In this document: positions 24,504 through 32,913 of the stretch, one piece after another
Layout: each line of letters begins with the position of its first letter
Numbering within the stretch: position 1 is the stretch's first letter
DNA from: ZLKRG44 sp964555705
GTDB taxonomy: Bacteria > Planctomycetota > Phycisphaerae > Phycisphaerales > SM1A02
Direction: 5' to 3'
Assembly (NCBI GenBank): GCA_964555705.1
Contig: CAZKTN010000006.1
Coordinates: forward strand, 1 to 64,000
DNA: 64,000 nt
Notes under the pieces: model-generated
Databases searched by the model: none
What the model saw: the letters and a program-made list of their open reading frames with translations, nothing else
Told to the model about the DNA's origin: nothing
Made by a program: the position numbers and the translations under genes

Positions 24504-25343
24504 GTGCGGATGCCGCGTCCCATCACGTGCGCCATCGGAGGTCTGGTGTGCGCATCGCTGCTGCCCACGGCGTGGGTGGCCCCAGTGACGTCGGCGCTCG
24601 CGCAGGTGGCGTGGATCCCGCTCGCGCCAGTCGCGTGGGCCGGTACCGGCGCGCGGCACTGGCTGCGGCCCTCGGTGGCCGAGCCATCGGCGGATGCGAT
24701 CATGCTCAAGGACGAGCGCGACCGGTTCCGCGGCCTCTACCACCAGGAGCGCCAGCGGGCCGAGGGACTCCAGGCACGACTTGATGCGCTTGATGTCACT
24801 GCGCGGCTCGACCGCATGTCTGGGGCATCTGTGGGATACGCATCGGCCCGTGTGGTGGCGCTGCTCCCAAGGGGCGGTCTCCGGCTGTCGGTCGGTGCGC
24901 GCGAAGGCGTGCAGCCGGGAGACTGTGCGGTGGTCCAGGGCGATGCGCTGGTGGGCCGCATCGCGCCTGACGTGACGTCGCGGCAGAGCGTGCTGGTGCC
25001 GCTCACCGACAGGTCCGTCGGCCGGATTGATGCCATCGTGATTTCGGCATCGGACGATGCGCGGGGGATCGTGACCGGCGGGACGCCTGTGCAGCTCGTG
25101 GCCCGCGGCGACTCCCTTGTGGGCGACATCGACCTCGAGGCCGGTGTGCGGCCGGGCGACGTGGTCCGGCTCTCTGATGCCGGCTGGCACGCCGGTGCGC
25201 GCGGCATGCGCCTGGGCAGCGTGCGTGAGGTGAGGCGCAAGGATGAGCAGCCCCTGCGCGGGATGGTCGAGGTGGCGCCTGCGGTGGATGCGACGCGCGT
25301 GTCGGAGGTGGTCGTGAAGGTCACAGGGAGCCCGGCGCCGTGA
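24504..25343 (+). CDS. mreC: Rod-shape determining protein MreC
   Basis: 279 residues. One N-terminal membrane helix (about 8-35), a short coiled coil (about 68-100, KDERDRFRGLYHQERQRAEG) and a beta-rich domain with the family pattern RLSVGAREGVQPGDCAVVQGDALVGRI and GGTPVQLVARGDSLVGDI. The periplasmic part scaffolds the elongasome. Two starts are possible, GTG 24504 and ATG 24510, differing by two residues. Its stop overlaps mreD (GTGAG). Position between mreB and mreD supports the assignment. Confidence 0.88.
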   Translation: MRMPRPITCAIGGLVCASLLPTAWVAPVTSALAQVAWIPLAPVAWAGTGARHWLRPSVAEPSADAIMLKDERDRFRGLYHQERQRAEGLQARLDALDVTARLDRMSGASVGYASARVVALLPRGGLRLSVGAREGVQPGDCAVVQGDALVGRIAPDVTSRQSVLVPLTDRSVGRIDAIVISASDDARGIVTGGTPVQLVARGDSLVGDIDLEAGVRPGDVVRLSDAGWHAGARGMRLGSVREVRRKDEQPLRGMVEVAPAVDATRVSEVVVKVTGSPAP

Positions 25344-25921
25344 GGTGGCCGCTGGCGATCGCGCTGCTCGCTGTGGCCGCAGCGCTCGACGTGTCGCTTG
25401 CGCCGATGTTCTCGGTGTGGGGATCGTCGCCATCGTTCGCGCTCCCGGTGGTGGCATTCCTGGCGCTTCTTGCGGAGCGCCGCGCTGCGCTGTGGGCTGC
25501 GCTCATCGCAGGAAGCCTTGCGGACCTCACGGATCCCGCCATCACCGGCCCGGTCGCTCCGCTCTACCTGCTTGGCCCGCACGCGCTCGGGCTCGCGCTG
25601 GGCACAAGTGCGGTGGTGCAGATCCGCGGCGCGCTCAAGAAGCGCAGCCTGCTGGTGCTCATGACGGCGACGCTCGCTGTGGGTGCGCTATCCGATGTGG
25701 TGTGGACGTTCGTGTGGGCGATCCGCAGCTGGTTCCCGCAGGGATCGGTGCCGTGGGGCGATGGTTCGGCGCTTGGTGCGCTTGGAGGGGAGCTGGTCGG
25801 CACGGCGCTCTCGGCGTCGGCGGCGCTCCCCGTCGGGTGGGTGCTGCTGAAGCTGATGCCGTGGTGGTCGTTCCCGGCGACCGCAGGTGGTGCCCGCTTT
25901 GCCGTAGCCTCGAGGTCGTGA
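25340..25921 (+). CDS. mreD: MreD-like membrane protein
   Basis: 193 residues with about five hydrophobic segments and little else: residues 3-20, 33-45, 48-65, 73-92 and 103-125, then one near 150-172. Sequence identity to classical MreD is not obvious by eye, but size, topology, and tight coupling after mreC make MreD the best call. It overlaps both neighbours by 4 bp. GTG 25340 is the start. Confidence 0.75.
   Translation: MRWPLAIALLAVAAALDVSLAPMFSVWGSSPSFALPVVAFLALLAERRAALWAALIAGSLADLTDPAITGPVAPLYLLGPHALGLALGTSAVVQIRGALKKRSLLVLMTATLAVGALSDVVWTFVWAIRSWFPQGSVPWGDGSALGALGGELVGTALSASAALPVGWVLLKLMPWWSFPATAGGARFAVASRS
25905..25910 (+). promoter_or_regulatory. -10 element TAGCCT of the GlmU-like gene
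   Basis: TAGCCT is followed by 7 nt and GTG 25918. It lies within the end of mreD, so this would be an internal leaderless promoter in the cell-shape operon. Confidence 0.4.
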
Positions 25922-27180
25922 CGGCCGTGGCACCGATCGCGATCTTCGATGACGGGTCAGGCGGATTCGGTCCGCTGTCGGACCTTCGCGCGAGCTTCGA
26001 CCAGCGGCTTGGGATCCTGACGTCGGCCGAGCGCGCGCTGATGGTCGGAGCACCCGTATCGCTCTGGCCCGGCACTGAGCTCGCAGGATGCACCCGCGAG
26101 AGGCACCCCTCGGTGCCTGTTCACGACCTCGGGACTGCGGCGGATGCGCTCTGCGTCAGCGGCGCGTGCGCAGACTGGTCGCGGGCGATCGCGCTTGCGC
26201 AAGGCGAGGCGATCGCGGACTCGGCAGGTGGGCTTGTCGCATGCAGGCTTCCGCGCGATGCTGCGGTGCGCGTGCTTGCGCGCGTGGGCCAGGGGCCCAT
26301 TGCCGCACATGAGTGCGCAGCGAGGGTCCACATGGCCACTCCAACGGAGGAGCCGATACGGACCCCGTGGGCGCTGCTGAACGGGCTCGATGCGGCGATG
26401 CGGGCTGATGCGGCCGTGGTGGCTGCGGCCGCAGGGATGCGGCGGTGGAAGGCAGGGTCAGGCGCGCCCGATGGCCTTCCCGCTGGCGTGACGGTGGTCG
26501 GGGATGGCCTCGTCAGCGTGCATGAGCGTGCGCATGTGTGGCCGGGCACCGTCATCGATGCCACCGGCGGACCCGTGGTGATCGCCGATGGCGCGACCAT
26601 CCGACCAGGCTCCGTGCTTGTCGGTCCGGTGGCGGCGCTCGCAGGCTCGACGATCGCCGAGCGGTCGCTCATCAAGGCGCGCAGCGTGATCGGGCCGTCC
26701 TGCAAGGTGGGCGGCGAGGTGGGCTCGTGCGTGTTCCACGGCAACTCCAACAAGGTCCACGACGGCCACCTCGGCGACGCAATCGTCGGCGAGTGGGTGA
26801 ACATCGGCGCAGGCACATGCAACTCGAACCTGCTCAACACCTATGGTGAGGTGATGACGAGGCTCGATGCAGATTCGCCCATAAGCCGCACCGGCCGAAA
26901 CTTCTACGGGTGCACGATCGGCGACCACACGAAGGTCGCGATCCTCACGGCGATCGGCACCGGCACGTCGATCGGCACTGGCGCGATGGTCGCCGTGGCG
27001 CGGCCGCCGCAGGTCGTCGACCGCTTCGCCTGGCTCTCGTCGGAGCGCAGCGCATCGTTCCGTTGGCCGAAGTTCGAGGAGGTCATGCGGGCAGCGATGG
27101 CGCGCCGAGGCGCGGCGCCGGGACCTGGCCTCCTCGAGCGGCTCCGTCACGTGCACGCGCGCGCGACTGCAGGGTCGTGA
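25918..27180 (+). CDS. Alternative GlmU-like sugar-nucleotide/acyltransferase protein
   Basis: 420 residues resembling the alternative bacterial GlmU family (TIGR03991 type). The N-terminal part begins IAIFDDGSGGFGPLSDLRAS and RLGILTSAERAL, the hallmark of that family. The C-terminal part (about 200-390) is a left-handed beta helix of hexapeptide repeats with GPVVIADGATIRPGSVLVG, NSNKVHDGHLGDAIVGE and NIGAGTCNSNLLNTYGEV. The family is thought to make UDP-GlcNAc for peptidoglycan and lipid A. Placement after mreBCD fits a cell-wall role. GTG 25918 overlaps the mreD stop. True substrate not shown by sequence alone. Confidence 0.8.
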   Translation: MTAVAPIAIFDDGSGGFGPLSDLRASFDQRLGILTSAERALMVGAPVSLWPGTELAGCTRERHPSVPVHDLGTAADALCVSGACADWSRAIALAQGEAIADSAGGLVACRLPRDAAVRVLARVGQGPIAAHECAARVHMATPTEEPIRTPWALLNGLDAAMRADAAVVAAAAGMRRWKAGSGAPDGLPAGVTVVGDGLVSVHERAHVWPGTVIDATGGPVVIADGATIRPGSVLVGPVAALAGSTIAERSLIKARSVIGPSCKVGGEVGSCVFHGNSNKVHDGHLGDAIVGEWVNIGAGTCNSNLLNTYGEVMTRLDADSPISRTGRNFYGCTIGDHTKVAILTAIGTGTSIGTGAMVAVARPPQVVDRFAWLSSERSASFRWPKFEEVMRAAMARRGAAPGPGLLERLRHVHARATAGS

Positions 27181-30100
27181 TGGCGGCGCCGACCGTCCGC
27201 GACATTGGAGGGGACGCTGCCGCGCAGCTCGCCCGCGAGCTGGCGGCCCTCACGGCTGGTGAGGTGCTCTTCGACGCGCACAGCAGGATGCTGTACTCGA
27301 CCGACGCGAGCATCTACCAGGTCGAGCCGATCGGCGTCGTCACGCCGCGCACGGTCGCCGAGGGCGAGTGCGTCATCCGCCACTGCGCGGCGCGCGGCGT
27401 GCCTGTGCTTCCGCGCGGCGGGGGCACGGCGCTGGCGGGACAGAGCGTCAACCGCGCGGTCATCGTCGACTTCAGCCGCCACTGCAGGGGGATCCTCTCG
27501 CTTGACGCTGCAGCGCGACGAGCGGTGGTCGAGCCTGGCGTCGTGCTCGACCAGCTCAACCGCGCGGCGGCGGCGCATGGGCTTCGGTTCGGTCCCGATG
27601 TGGCCACAGGATCGCACGCCACCATCGGGGGCATGGTCGGCAACAACTCCTCCGGTGCGAACTCGATCCTCTATGGCCGCACGGTGGACCATGTGATCGC
27701 ACTCGATGTGGTGCTGCCGTCGGGCGAAGCGATGCGCCTCGAGGCCGGCTCGTGCGAACGCGATCCGAGGCAGCGCGCCATCGCGGCGGCGATCGCCGAG
27801 GTCGTGCTGCCGATGGCCGACGAGATCGAGGCGCGTTTTCCAAAGATCCTGCGCCATGTCGACGGACTCAACCTCGACATCATGCTTCGGCAGCTGCGCG
27901 CGTCCACGCCCGGCACCTTCGATGCCGTGAACCTCGCGCACCTGGTCTGCGGATCGGAGGGCACGCTGTGCACGATCCTTCGAGCAGAGGTGGCGCTTGT
28001 GCCGGTACCGGCGGCGGTTGGCCTTGCGATTGCGGGATTCCCCGGGGTGCCGGAGGCGCTTGCGCCGCTGGGAGCGATGCTGGCGACCGGTCCCGCCGCA
28101 GTGGAGCTTGTCGATGACGTCGTGATCGCGATGGCGCTGCGCAACACGGCGCACCGCGGCGATGTGGAGATCATGCCTCGCCCGGGCGGCAACCTTCCCG
28201 GCGCGGTGATGTACGTGCAGTACTTCGCGGATCGCCCCGACGAGATCGATGCCCGTTTCGCGCAGCTTCGGCGCGCGCTGCCCGATGCCGTGATCGCCGA
28301 GTACCGCGACGCGCCCTCGATGGACCGCGCGTGGCGGCTTCGCAAGGCAGGGGAGCCGCTGCTTCACGCGGTGCCAGGACACCGCAAGCCGGTCACCTTC
28401 GTCGAGGACACCGCGGTCGACCCCTCAAGGCTTCCTGCGTTTGTCGAGGAGTTCCGCCAGGTGGTGGCTCGCCATGGCACGACGGCCGCCTACTACGCGC
28501 ACGCGAGCGTCGGGTGCCTGCACATCCGTCCGCTGATTGCGCTCGATGACCCCAAGGACCTCGATGCGATGGTGGCGCTGTCCACGGAGATCGCCGACCT
28601 CGTTGTGCGCCACGGTGGCGCGCTCTCGGGGGAGCACGGCGATGGACGCGTGCGCACCCCGCTGCTCGACCGCGTGCTTGGGCCAGCGGTGTGCGACGCG
28701 GTCCGCCGAGTGAAGCGCATCTTCGACCCGCAGGGGATCATGAACCCCGGCAACCTCACGGACACGAGCGAGCCGCGCCGGATCGTGATGAGCCTGCGGG
28801 TGCGCCCCGACGATGCGCACTTCGCGCATGTGCCCGCTGGGGCGAACACGGCATTCAGGTACGGGCCCGAGGGCGGGTTCTCGCACGCGGTGTCGTCGTG
28901 CAATGGCGCGGGCCTCTGCAGGCGGCTCTCGCCAGCGGGTGGCACAATGTGCCCGAGCTACCGGGCGACGCTCGACGAGCGCCACTCGACACGCGGCCGC
29001 GGCAACGCGCTGCGGCTCGCGTCCACAGGGCAGTTTGGCGCGGATGCGGCGACTGCCGCTGCAGCAGGGCAGTGGAACGATCCGGCCACGCTCGAGACGC
29101 TGGAGCTGTGCCTGTCGTGCAAGGCCTGCAAGTCCGAGTGCCCGAGCAATGTCGACATCGCCAAGCTCAAGGCCGAGTACCTGCACCAGGGGCACATTGC
29201 GCGTGGGGGGGTCGACTGGCGCACGCGCGCGCTGGCGAACGTGCGCGCGCTGTCGAGGGTCGGATCGGCGATGTGGCCGCTCGCCAACGCGGCAGGACGC
29301 ATCGGGCTGGTGCGCCGCGCCGTCGCAGCCATGATGGGATTCGACTCGCGCCGGTCGCTCCCGCCGTTCGGGGCGAACCTCTTCCGGTGGGCGCGCCGGC
29401 GGCGCGGTGGCGCTGGTGCCGATGCCCCATCGGTCATCCTCTTTGGCGACTGCTTCAGTGCATTCGGCGAAAGCGAGATCGGGCGCGATGCCGTCGAGCT
29501 GCTCGAGGCATTCGGCTACCGGGTGATCGTTGCCGACGCGGGCTGCTGCGCACGTGCTGCGATCTCGTGCGGCGCGCTCGACGATGCGGCGCGCACCGTG
29601 GCTCGCACGGCCGCATCGCTCTCGGATCTCGTCGACCGCCACAATGCGCGCGCGATCCTGATGCTCGAGCCATCGTGCCACTCCGCGCTCATCGACGACT
29701 GGACAGACCTTCGTACGGCAGTCGCTGACGGCGTGATCGCACGCATCGCGTCCATGTCGCACCTTGTCGAGGTGTGGCTCGATGCGCAGTGGGATTCGCA
29801 TCCGAGGCGTCCCGCGTTCCGCCCGTCGCCCGGGCCATGCGACGTGCACGTGCACTGCCACCAGAAGGCCCTGCTCGGCACTGCAGGGGCAAGCGCGCTC
29901 CTTCGCAGGATTCTGGGCGGCGACGTGCGCACGCTCGAGACCGGGTGCTGCGGCATGGCGGGCGCATTCGGCTTCGGCAAGGACCGCTTCGAGCTGTCGA
30001 TGCGCATCGGCGAGCTCAGTGTCCTTCCAGCGGCGCGATCGCTCCTGCAGGGGGCGACGCTGGTCGCTGCCGGGACAAGCTGCCGCCACCAGATCCGCGA

Positions 30101-30182
30101 TGGCGCGTCCGTAGGGGCACTTCATCCCGTTCAAGTTGCCCATAAGGCTCTAGTGGGGGATCCCAGCCGGGGAAGGCGCTAG
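27180..30182 (+). CDS. YdiJ-type FAD and iron-sulfur D-2-hydroxyacid dehydrogenase
   Basis: 1000 residues fusing a GlcD-like flavoprotein and a GlcF-like iron-sulfur unit. The FAD-binding-4 domain has PVLPRGGGTALAGQSV and GSHATIGGMVGNNSSGANS. The FAD-oxidase C domain has SGEHGDGRVRTPLL and FDPQGIMNPGNL. Two 4Fe-4S clusters are in CNGAGLCRRLSP...MCPSY and CLSCKACKSECPSN. The tail has two CCG-type domains (CHQKALLG; TGCCGMAGAFGFGKD). Length and order match E. coli YdiJ, a D-2-hydroxyglutarate oxidising enzyme; lactate or glycolate remain possible. The start ATG overlaps the stop of the GlmU-like gene. Confidence 0.88.
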   Translation: MAAPTVRDIGGDAAAQLARELAALTAGEVLFDAHSRMLYSTDASIYQVEPIGVVTPRTVAEGECVIRHCAARGVPVLPRGGGTALAGQSVNRAVIVDFSRHCRGILSLDAAARRAVVEPGVVLDQLNRAAAAHGLRFGPDVATGSHATIGGMVGNNSSGANSILYGRTVDHVIALDVVLPSGEAMRLEAGSCERDPRQRAIAAAIAEVVLPMADEIEARFPKILRHVDGLNLDIMLRQLRASTPGTFDAVNLAHLVCGSEGTLCTILRAEVALVPVPAAVGLAIAGFPGVPEALAPLGAMLATGPAAVELVDDVVIAMALRNTAHRGDVEIMPRPGGNLPGAVMYVQYFADRPDEIDARFAQLRRALPDAVIAEYRDAPSMDRAWRLRKAGEPLLHAVPGHRKPVTFVEDTAVDPSRLPAFVEEFRQVVARHGTTAAYYAHASVGCLHIRPLIALDDPKDLDAMVALSTEIADLVVRHGGALSGEHGDGRVRTPLLDRVLGPAVCDAVRRVKRIFDPQGIMNPGNLTDTSEPRRIVMSLRVRPDDAHFAHVPAGANTAFRYGPEGGFSHAVSSCNGAGLCRRLSPAGGTMCPSYRATLDERHSTRGRGNALRLASTGQFGADAATAAAAGQWNDPATLETLELCLSCKACKSECPSNVDIAKLKAEYLHQGHIARGGVDWRTRALANVRALSRVGSAMWPLANAAGRIGLVRRAVAAMMGFDSRRSLPPFGANLFRWARRRRGGAGADAPSVILFGDCFSAFGESEIGRDAVELLEAFGYRVIVADAGCCARAAISCGALDDAARTVARTAASLSDLVDRHNARAILMLEPSCHSALIDDWTDLRTAVADGVIARIASMSHLVEVWLDAQWDSHPRRPAFRPSPGPCDVHVHCHQKALLGTAGASALLRRILGGDVRTLETGCCGMAGAFGFGKDRFELSMRIGELSVLPAARSLLQGATLVAAGTSCRHQIRDGASVGALHPVQVAHKALVGDPSRGRR

Positions 30183-30185
30183 GAT
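30180..30185 (+). promoter_or_regulatory. -10 element TAGGAT of the receiver gene
   Basis: TAGGAT overlaps the stop codon of the dehydrogenase gene and is followed by 7 nt and ATG 30193, the same arrangement as at accD and xseB. Confidence 0.45.
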
Positions 30186-30192
30186 TCACGGA

Positions 30193-30675
30193 ATGTCCCC
30201 AGCGGGAACCGGACCAACCCCCTCGTTCGACATCGACACCTCGGCGGTGGACCTCTCCGAGGCCACAGTCCTGGTCGTGGACGACAACGAGCAGAACCTC
30301 GAGCTTGTCCAGGCCTACCTGGAGTCGCTGCCCTGCCGCATCCTGGCCGCTCGTGACGGCATCGAGGCGATGGCCATGATCGACCGGGAGAAGCCTGACC
30401 TGGTGCTCCTGGACGTGATGATGCCCCGGATGTCTGGGTTCGAGGTCTGCCAGAAGGTCAAGTCAAATCCGGCGACTCGGGATACGGTGGTCGTCATGGT
30501 CACCGCGCTCCATGAGGTAGGGGACATGGAGCGGGCGGTCGAGTGCGGCTGCGATGACTTCATCTCCAAGCCCGTCAACAAGGTGGAGCTGGTGGCCCGC
30601 ACGACCGGGCTCCTGAAGCTCCGCCTGGTCAAGCGCAAGCTGGCGCAGTTCCTGGCCGGCGACGCTGGCCGGTGA
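30193..30675 (+). CDS. Stand-alone response-regulator receiver protein
   Basis: 160 residues: a 25-residue tail, then a complete CheY-like receiver with the acidic pair D30-D31 (VLVVDDNEQN), phosphoacceptor D74 (VLLDVMMPRMSG), the switch Thr in VVMVTALHE and the Lys in FISKPVN. No output domain follows, only a basic helix. Closest in style to the receivers of PleD-like or CheY-like proteins. No histidine kinase is in the window, so the partner is unknown. It follows the YdiJ-like gene by 10 bp but likely has its own leaderless transcript. Confidence 0.9.
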   Translation: MSPAGTGPTPSFDIDTSAVDLSEATVLVVDDNEQNLELVQAYLESLPCRILAARDGIEAMAMIDREKPDLVLLDVMMPRMSGFEVCQKVKSNPATRDTVVVMVTALHEVGDMERAVECGCDDFISKPVNKVELVARTTGLLKLRLVKRKLAQFLAGDAGR

Positions 30676-30820
30676 CCTTCCGCCCCTCGCGGCGCCTTCA
30701 AACCTCACCTCGCAACGGTCCGACCGACTGTCGGCGTTCTGCCCAATGGCAACGATCCGCCCCACGCGCATCCATGCGCATGCCGCGGCTCGTCGCCAGG
30801 GGTAGTGCTGTGGTGGGGCG

Positions 30821-31033
30821 TCAGGCCGCGCTGCGGTAGACGATGGCAGGGGTGTCGGCGACGCGCTCCCAGCAGAGGGAGTCGGGGCCGGTCTCGGACG
30901 TGCGGCAGAGCCGCTCGAGGTAGCTCTCGAGCTCGGGGATCTCGAAGCAGAGCAGCCATGCCCTGTCGGCGGTCGGGTTCGCCTCGAGCACCGCATCAAC
31001 CAGTCGGGAGTGCGTGGTGGCCGAGCACGTCAT
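30821..31033 (-). CDS. Hypothetical small protein
   Basis: 70 residues from ATG 31033, which has GGAAG 8 nt upstream. An ATG five codons earlier (31048) and a longer frame to 31300 also exist. The sequence (THSRLVDAVLEANPTADRAW, then FEIPELESYLERLC) reads like a genuine acidic helical protein and has the third-position GC bias of real genes here. No family recognised and no signal peptide. It is divergent from the peptide transporter. Confidence is moderate because it is short and its start is uncertain. Confidence 0.5.
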   Translation of the reverse strand: MTCSATTHSRLVDAVLEANPTADRAWLLCFEIPELESYLERLCRTSETGPDSLCWERVADTPAIVYRSAA

Positions 31034-31134
31034 TGGTGTTGCTTCCATGCGAGCGAGGTCATCGGCGTTGGCGACTGCGGATGTGGAGGCGATAAATGCC
31101 GAGAGAGGGTCGCCGCGGGCGTGCAACTCGAGCC

Positions 31135-31186
31135 ATGGTGTGGCGCATGACGACCGATGGAGGGGGCTTCGATGCCGCCACACCAT
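31135..31186. repeat. 11-bp perfect inverted repeat between the hypothetical gene and the peptide transporter
   Basis: ATGGTGTGGCG (31135-31145) and its exact complement CGCCACACCAT (31176-31186) flank a 30-nt spacer. A further TGGTG (31193-31197) could pair with the second arm instead. The element lies upstream of the transporter's predicted promoter and in the 5' region of the divergent hypothetical gene. The rest of 31034-31246 holds no supported gene. Confidence 0.5.
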
Positions 31187-31246
31187 CCCTTGTGGTGCCA
31201 CCGAGCGCGTGACTCGCGCAAAAAGTTCGTGAACTGGGTCCGCTTC

Positions 31247-31252
31247 TACACT
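31247..31252 (+). promoter_or_regulatory. -10 element TACACT of the POT transporter gene
   Basis: TACACT is followed by 8 nt and ATG 31261; no Shine-Dalgarno sequence lies in that interval, so the transcript is probably leaderless or nearly so. Confidence 0.45.
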
Positions 31253-31260
31253 CGCCGCCC

Positions 31261-32913
31261 ATGACCGCCATCCCGTACCGGACAGCGCCGGCCCCCACAA
31301 CGGCCATGCCCAAGGGCATCCCCTACATCGTCGGGAACGAGGCGGCGGAGCGGTTCTCCTTCTACGGGATGAAGACGATCCTGATGGTCTTCATGACCCA
31401 GTTCCTGCTCTCGTCGACGGGAACGCCGGACTACATGACCCAGACGGAGGCACGGGAGTGGGTCGCCTGGTTCGTCGCAAGCGCCTACTTCTTCCCGGTG
31501 ATCGGCGCCATCGTGGCCGATGCGCTGCTGGGCAAGTACCGCACGATCCTGCTTCTGTCGTGGCTCTACTGCGCAGGTCACCTCGCCCTGGCCCTGATGG
31601 ACCTGCCGCCGGCGGGCCTCAAGGCAACGATGGAGCCCAAGTCCTGGCTGATGGCGGGCCTTTTCCTGATCGCGCTCGGGTCGGGCGGCATCAAGCCATG
31701 CGTGTCCGCGCACGTGGGCGACCAGTTCGGCGAGACCAACAAGCACCTGCTCACGCGCGTCTTCGGGTGGTTCTACTTCTCGATCAACTTCGGGTCGTTC
31801 TTCTCGACACTGCTGACGCCGTGGCTGCTCGACAGGTACGGCGCCGGATGGGCGTTCGGGGTGCCCGGCATCCTGATGGCGATCGCGACGATCGTCTTCT
31901 GGATGGGCAGGCACAAGTTCGTGCACATCCCGCCGCGCGGCATGGGTTTCGTGCGCGAGACCTTCTCGGGTGAGGGCCTTGTGACGATCGGGAAGCTCGT
32001 GCCCATCTATGCGTTCGTGGCTGTGTTCTGGGCGCTCTATGACCAGACCGGCGGCGCGTGGGTCATGCAGGCCCAGCAGCTGGACCGCAACTTCTTGGGC
32101 ATCGACTGGATGGAGTCGCAGGTCCAGGCGATCAACCCGCTGCTGATCCTGATCTTCATCCCGCTCGCGTCGTACGTGGTCTTCCCGCTCGTGGGCCGCG
32201 TGTTCAGGCTGACGCCGATCCGAAAGATCGGCATCGGGTTCTTCCTTACGGTGGCCGCGTTCAGCATCTCGGCCACGGCCGAGGAGCGGATCGGCGCCGC
32301 GCAGGCGCAGTTCCGGGTGAGCGTCGACGCTGCGATCGAGCGCGGCGACGTGGATGTGGCGCGCACCATCGATGCCCTCAAGGACGAGCGGCTCAACGCC
32401 GTGGCGTCGGCGCTTGCCGCGGCCAGCGGCATGCGCGAGGGCGTGCCGGCCGAGCAGCAGCCGGCGCCAGACAGTGCCGCGATGGCGGCAGCGCTCACGC
32501 AGGGCGGCATCGTGGTCAGCCCGTCCGGCGCCGTCGAGCGTGCGGCGAAGCCATCGATCTCGTGGCAGCTGCTCGCCTATGTGGTGATCACTGCCGCGGA
32601 GGTGCTTGTGTCAATCACCTGCCTGGAGTTCAGCTACACGCAGGCGCCGCCCCAGATGAAGTCGTTCATCATGAGCCTCTACCTGCTGAGCGTCTCTGCG
32701 GGCAACGTGATCATCGCGCTCGTGAACCGTTTCACGCAGGACGCCGACGGGAACTCGACGCTGGTCGGTGCCGACTACTACTGGTTCTTCACCAAGATGA
32801 TGGCCGTGGCTGCGGTGGTCTTCATCGCGGTCGGGCTGCTGTACAGGCCTCGCGACTACATGCAGGCCGAGGAGCCTGCGGTGCCGCACCCGCCGGGCCG
32901 TCCCCCCGAATGA
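31261..32913 (+). CDS. POT/PTR2 family proton-coupled peptide transporter
   Basis: 550 residues, about twelve membrane helices. The proton-coupling ExxER motif is in GNEAAERFSFYGMK on the first helix; ALGSGGIKPCVSAHVGDQF and FGWFYFSINFGSFFSTL are PTR2 signatures. It imports di- and tripeptides with protons. A roughly 100-residue Ala/Glu/Gln-rich insert (about 335-435) between helices is a feature of long bacterial POT proteins. The ATG at 31261 is preceded by a -10 element 8 nt away. Its stop overlaps the Nudix gene start (ATGA). Confidence 0.9.
   Translation: MTAIPYRTAPAPTTAMPKGIPYIVGNEAAERFSFYGMKTILMVFMTQFLLSSTGTPDYMTQTEAREWVAWFVASAYFFPVIGAIVADALLGKYRTILLLSWLYCAGHLALALMDLPPAGLKATMEPKSWLMAGLFLIALGSGGIKPCVSAHVGDQFGETNKHLLTRVFGWFYFSINFGSFFSTLLTPWLLDRYGAGWAFGVPGILMAIATIVFWMGRHKFVHIPPRGMGFVRETFSGEGLVTIGKLVPIYAFVAVFWALYDQTGGAWVMQAQQLDRNFLGIDWMESQVQAINPLLILIFIPLASYVVFPLVGRVFRLTPIRKIGIGFFLTVAAFSISATAEERIGAAQAQFRVSVDAAIERGDVDVARTIDALKDERLNAVASALAAASGMREGVPAEQQPAPDSAAMAAALTQGGIVVSPSGAVERAAKPSISWQLLAYVVITAAEVLVSITCLEFSYTQAPPQMKSFIMSLYLLSVSAGNVIIALVNRFTQDADGNSTLVGADYYWFFTKMMAVAAVVFIAVGLLYRPRDYMQAEEPAVPHPPGRPPE

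Noticed and set aside
28425..30143. Long minus-strand open frame (572 residues) opposite the YdiJ-like gene
   Set aside because: Low-complexity His/Arg/Ala-rich translation typical of an antisense frame; the plus strand encodes clear FAD and Fe-S motifs.
31205..31224. GCGCG-TGACT-CGCGC hairpin followed by AAAAA as an intrinsic terminator
   Set aside because: The A run follows on the plus strand, so the T run would precede the hairpin on the minus strand; the polarity is wrong for either direction.
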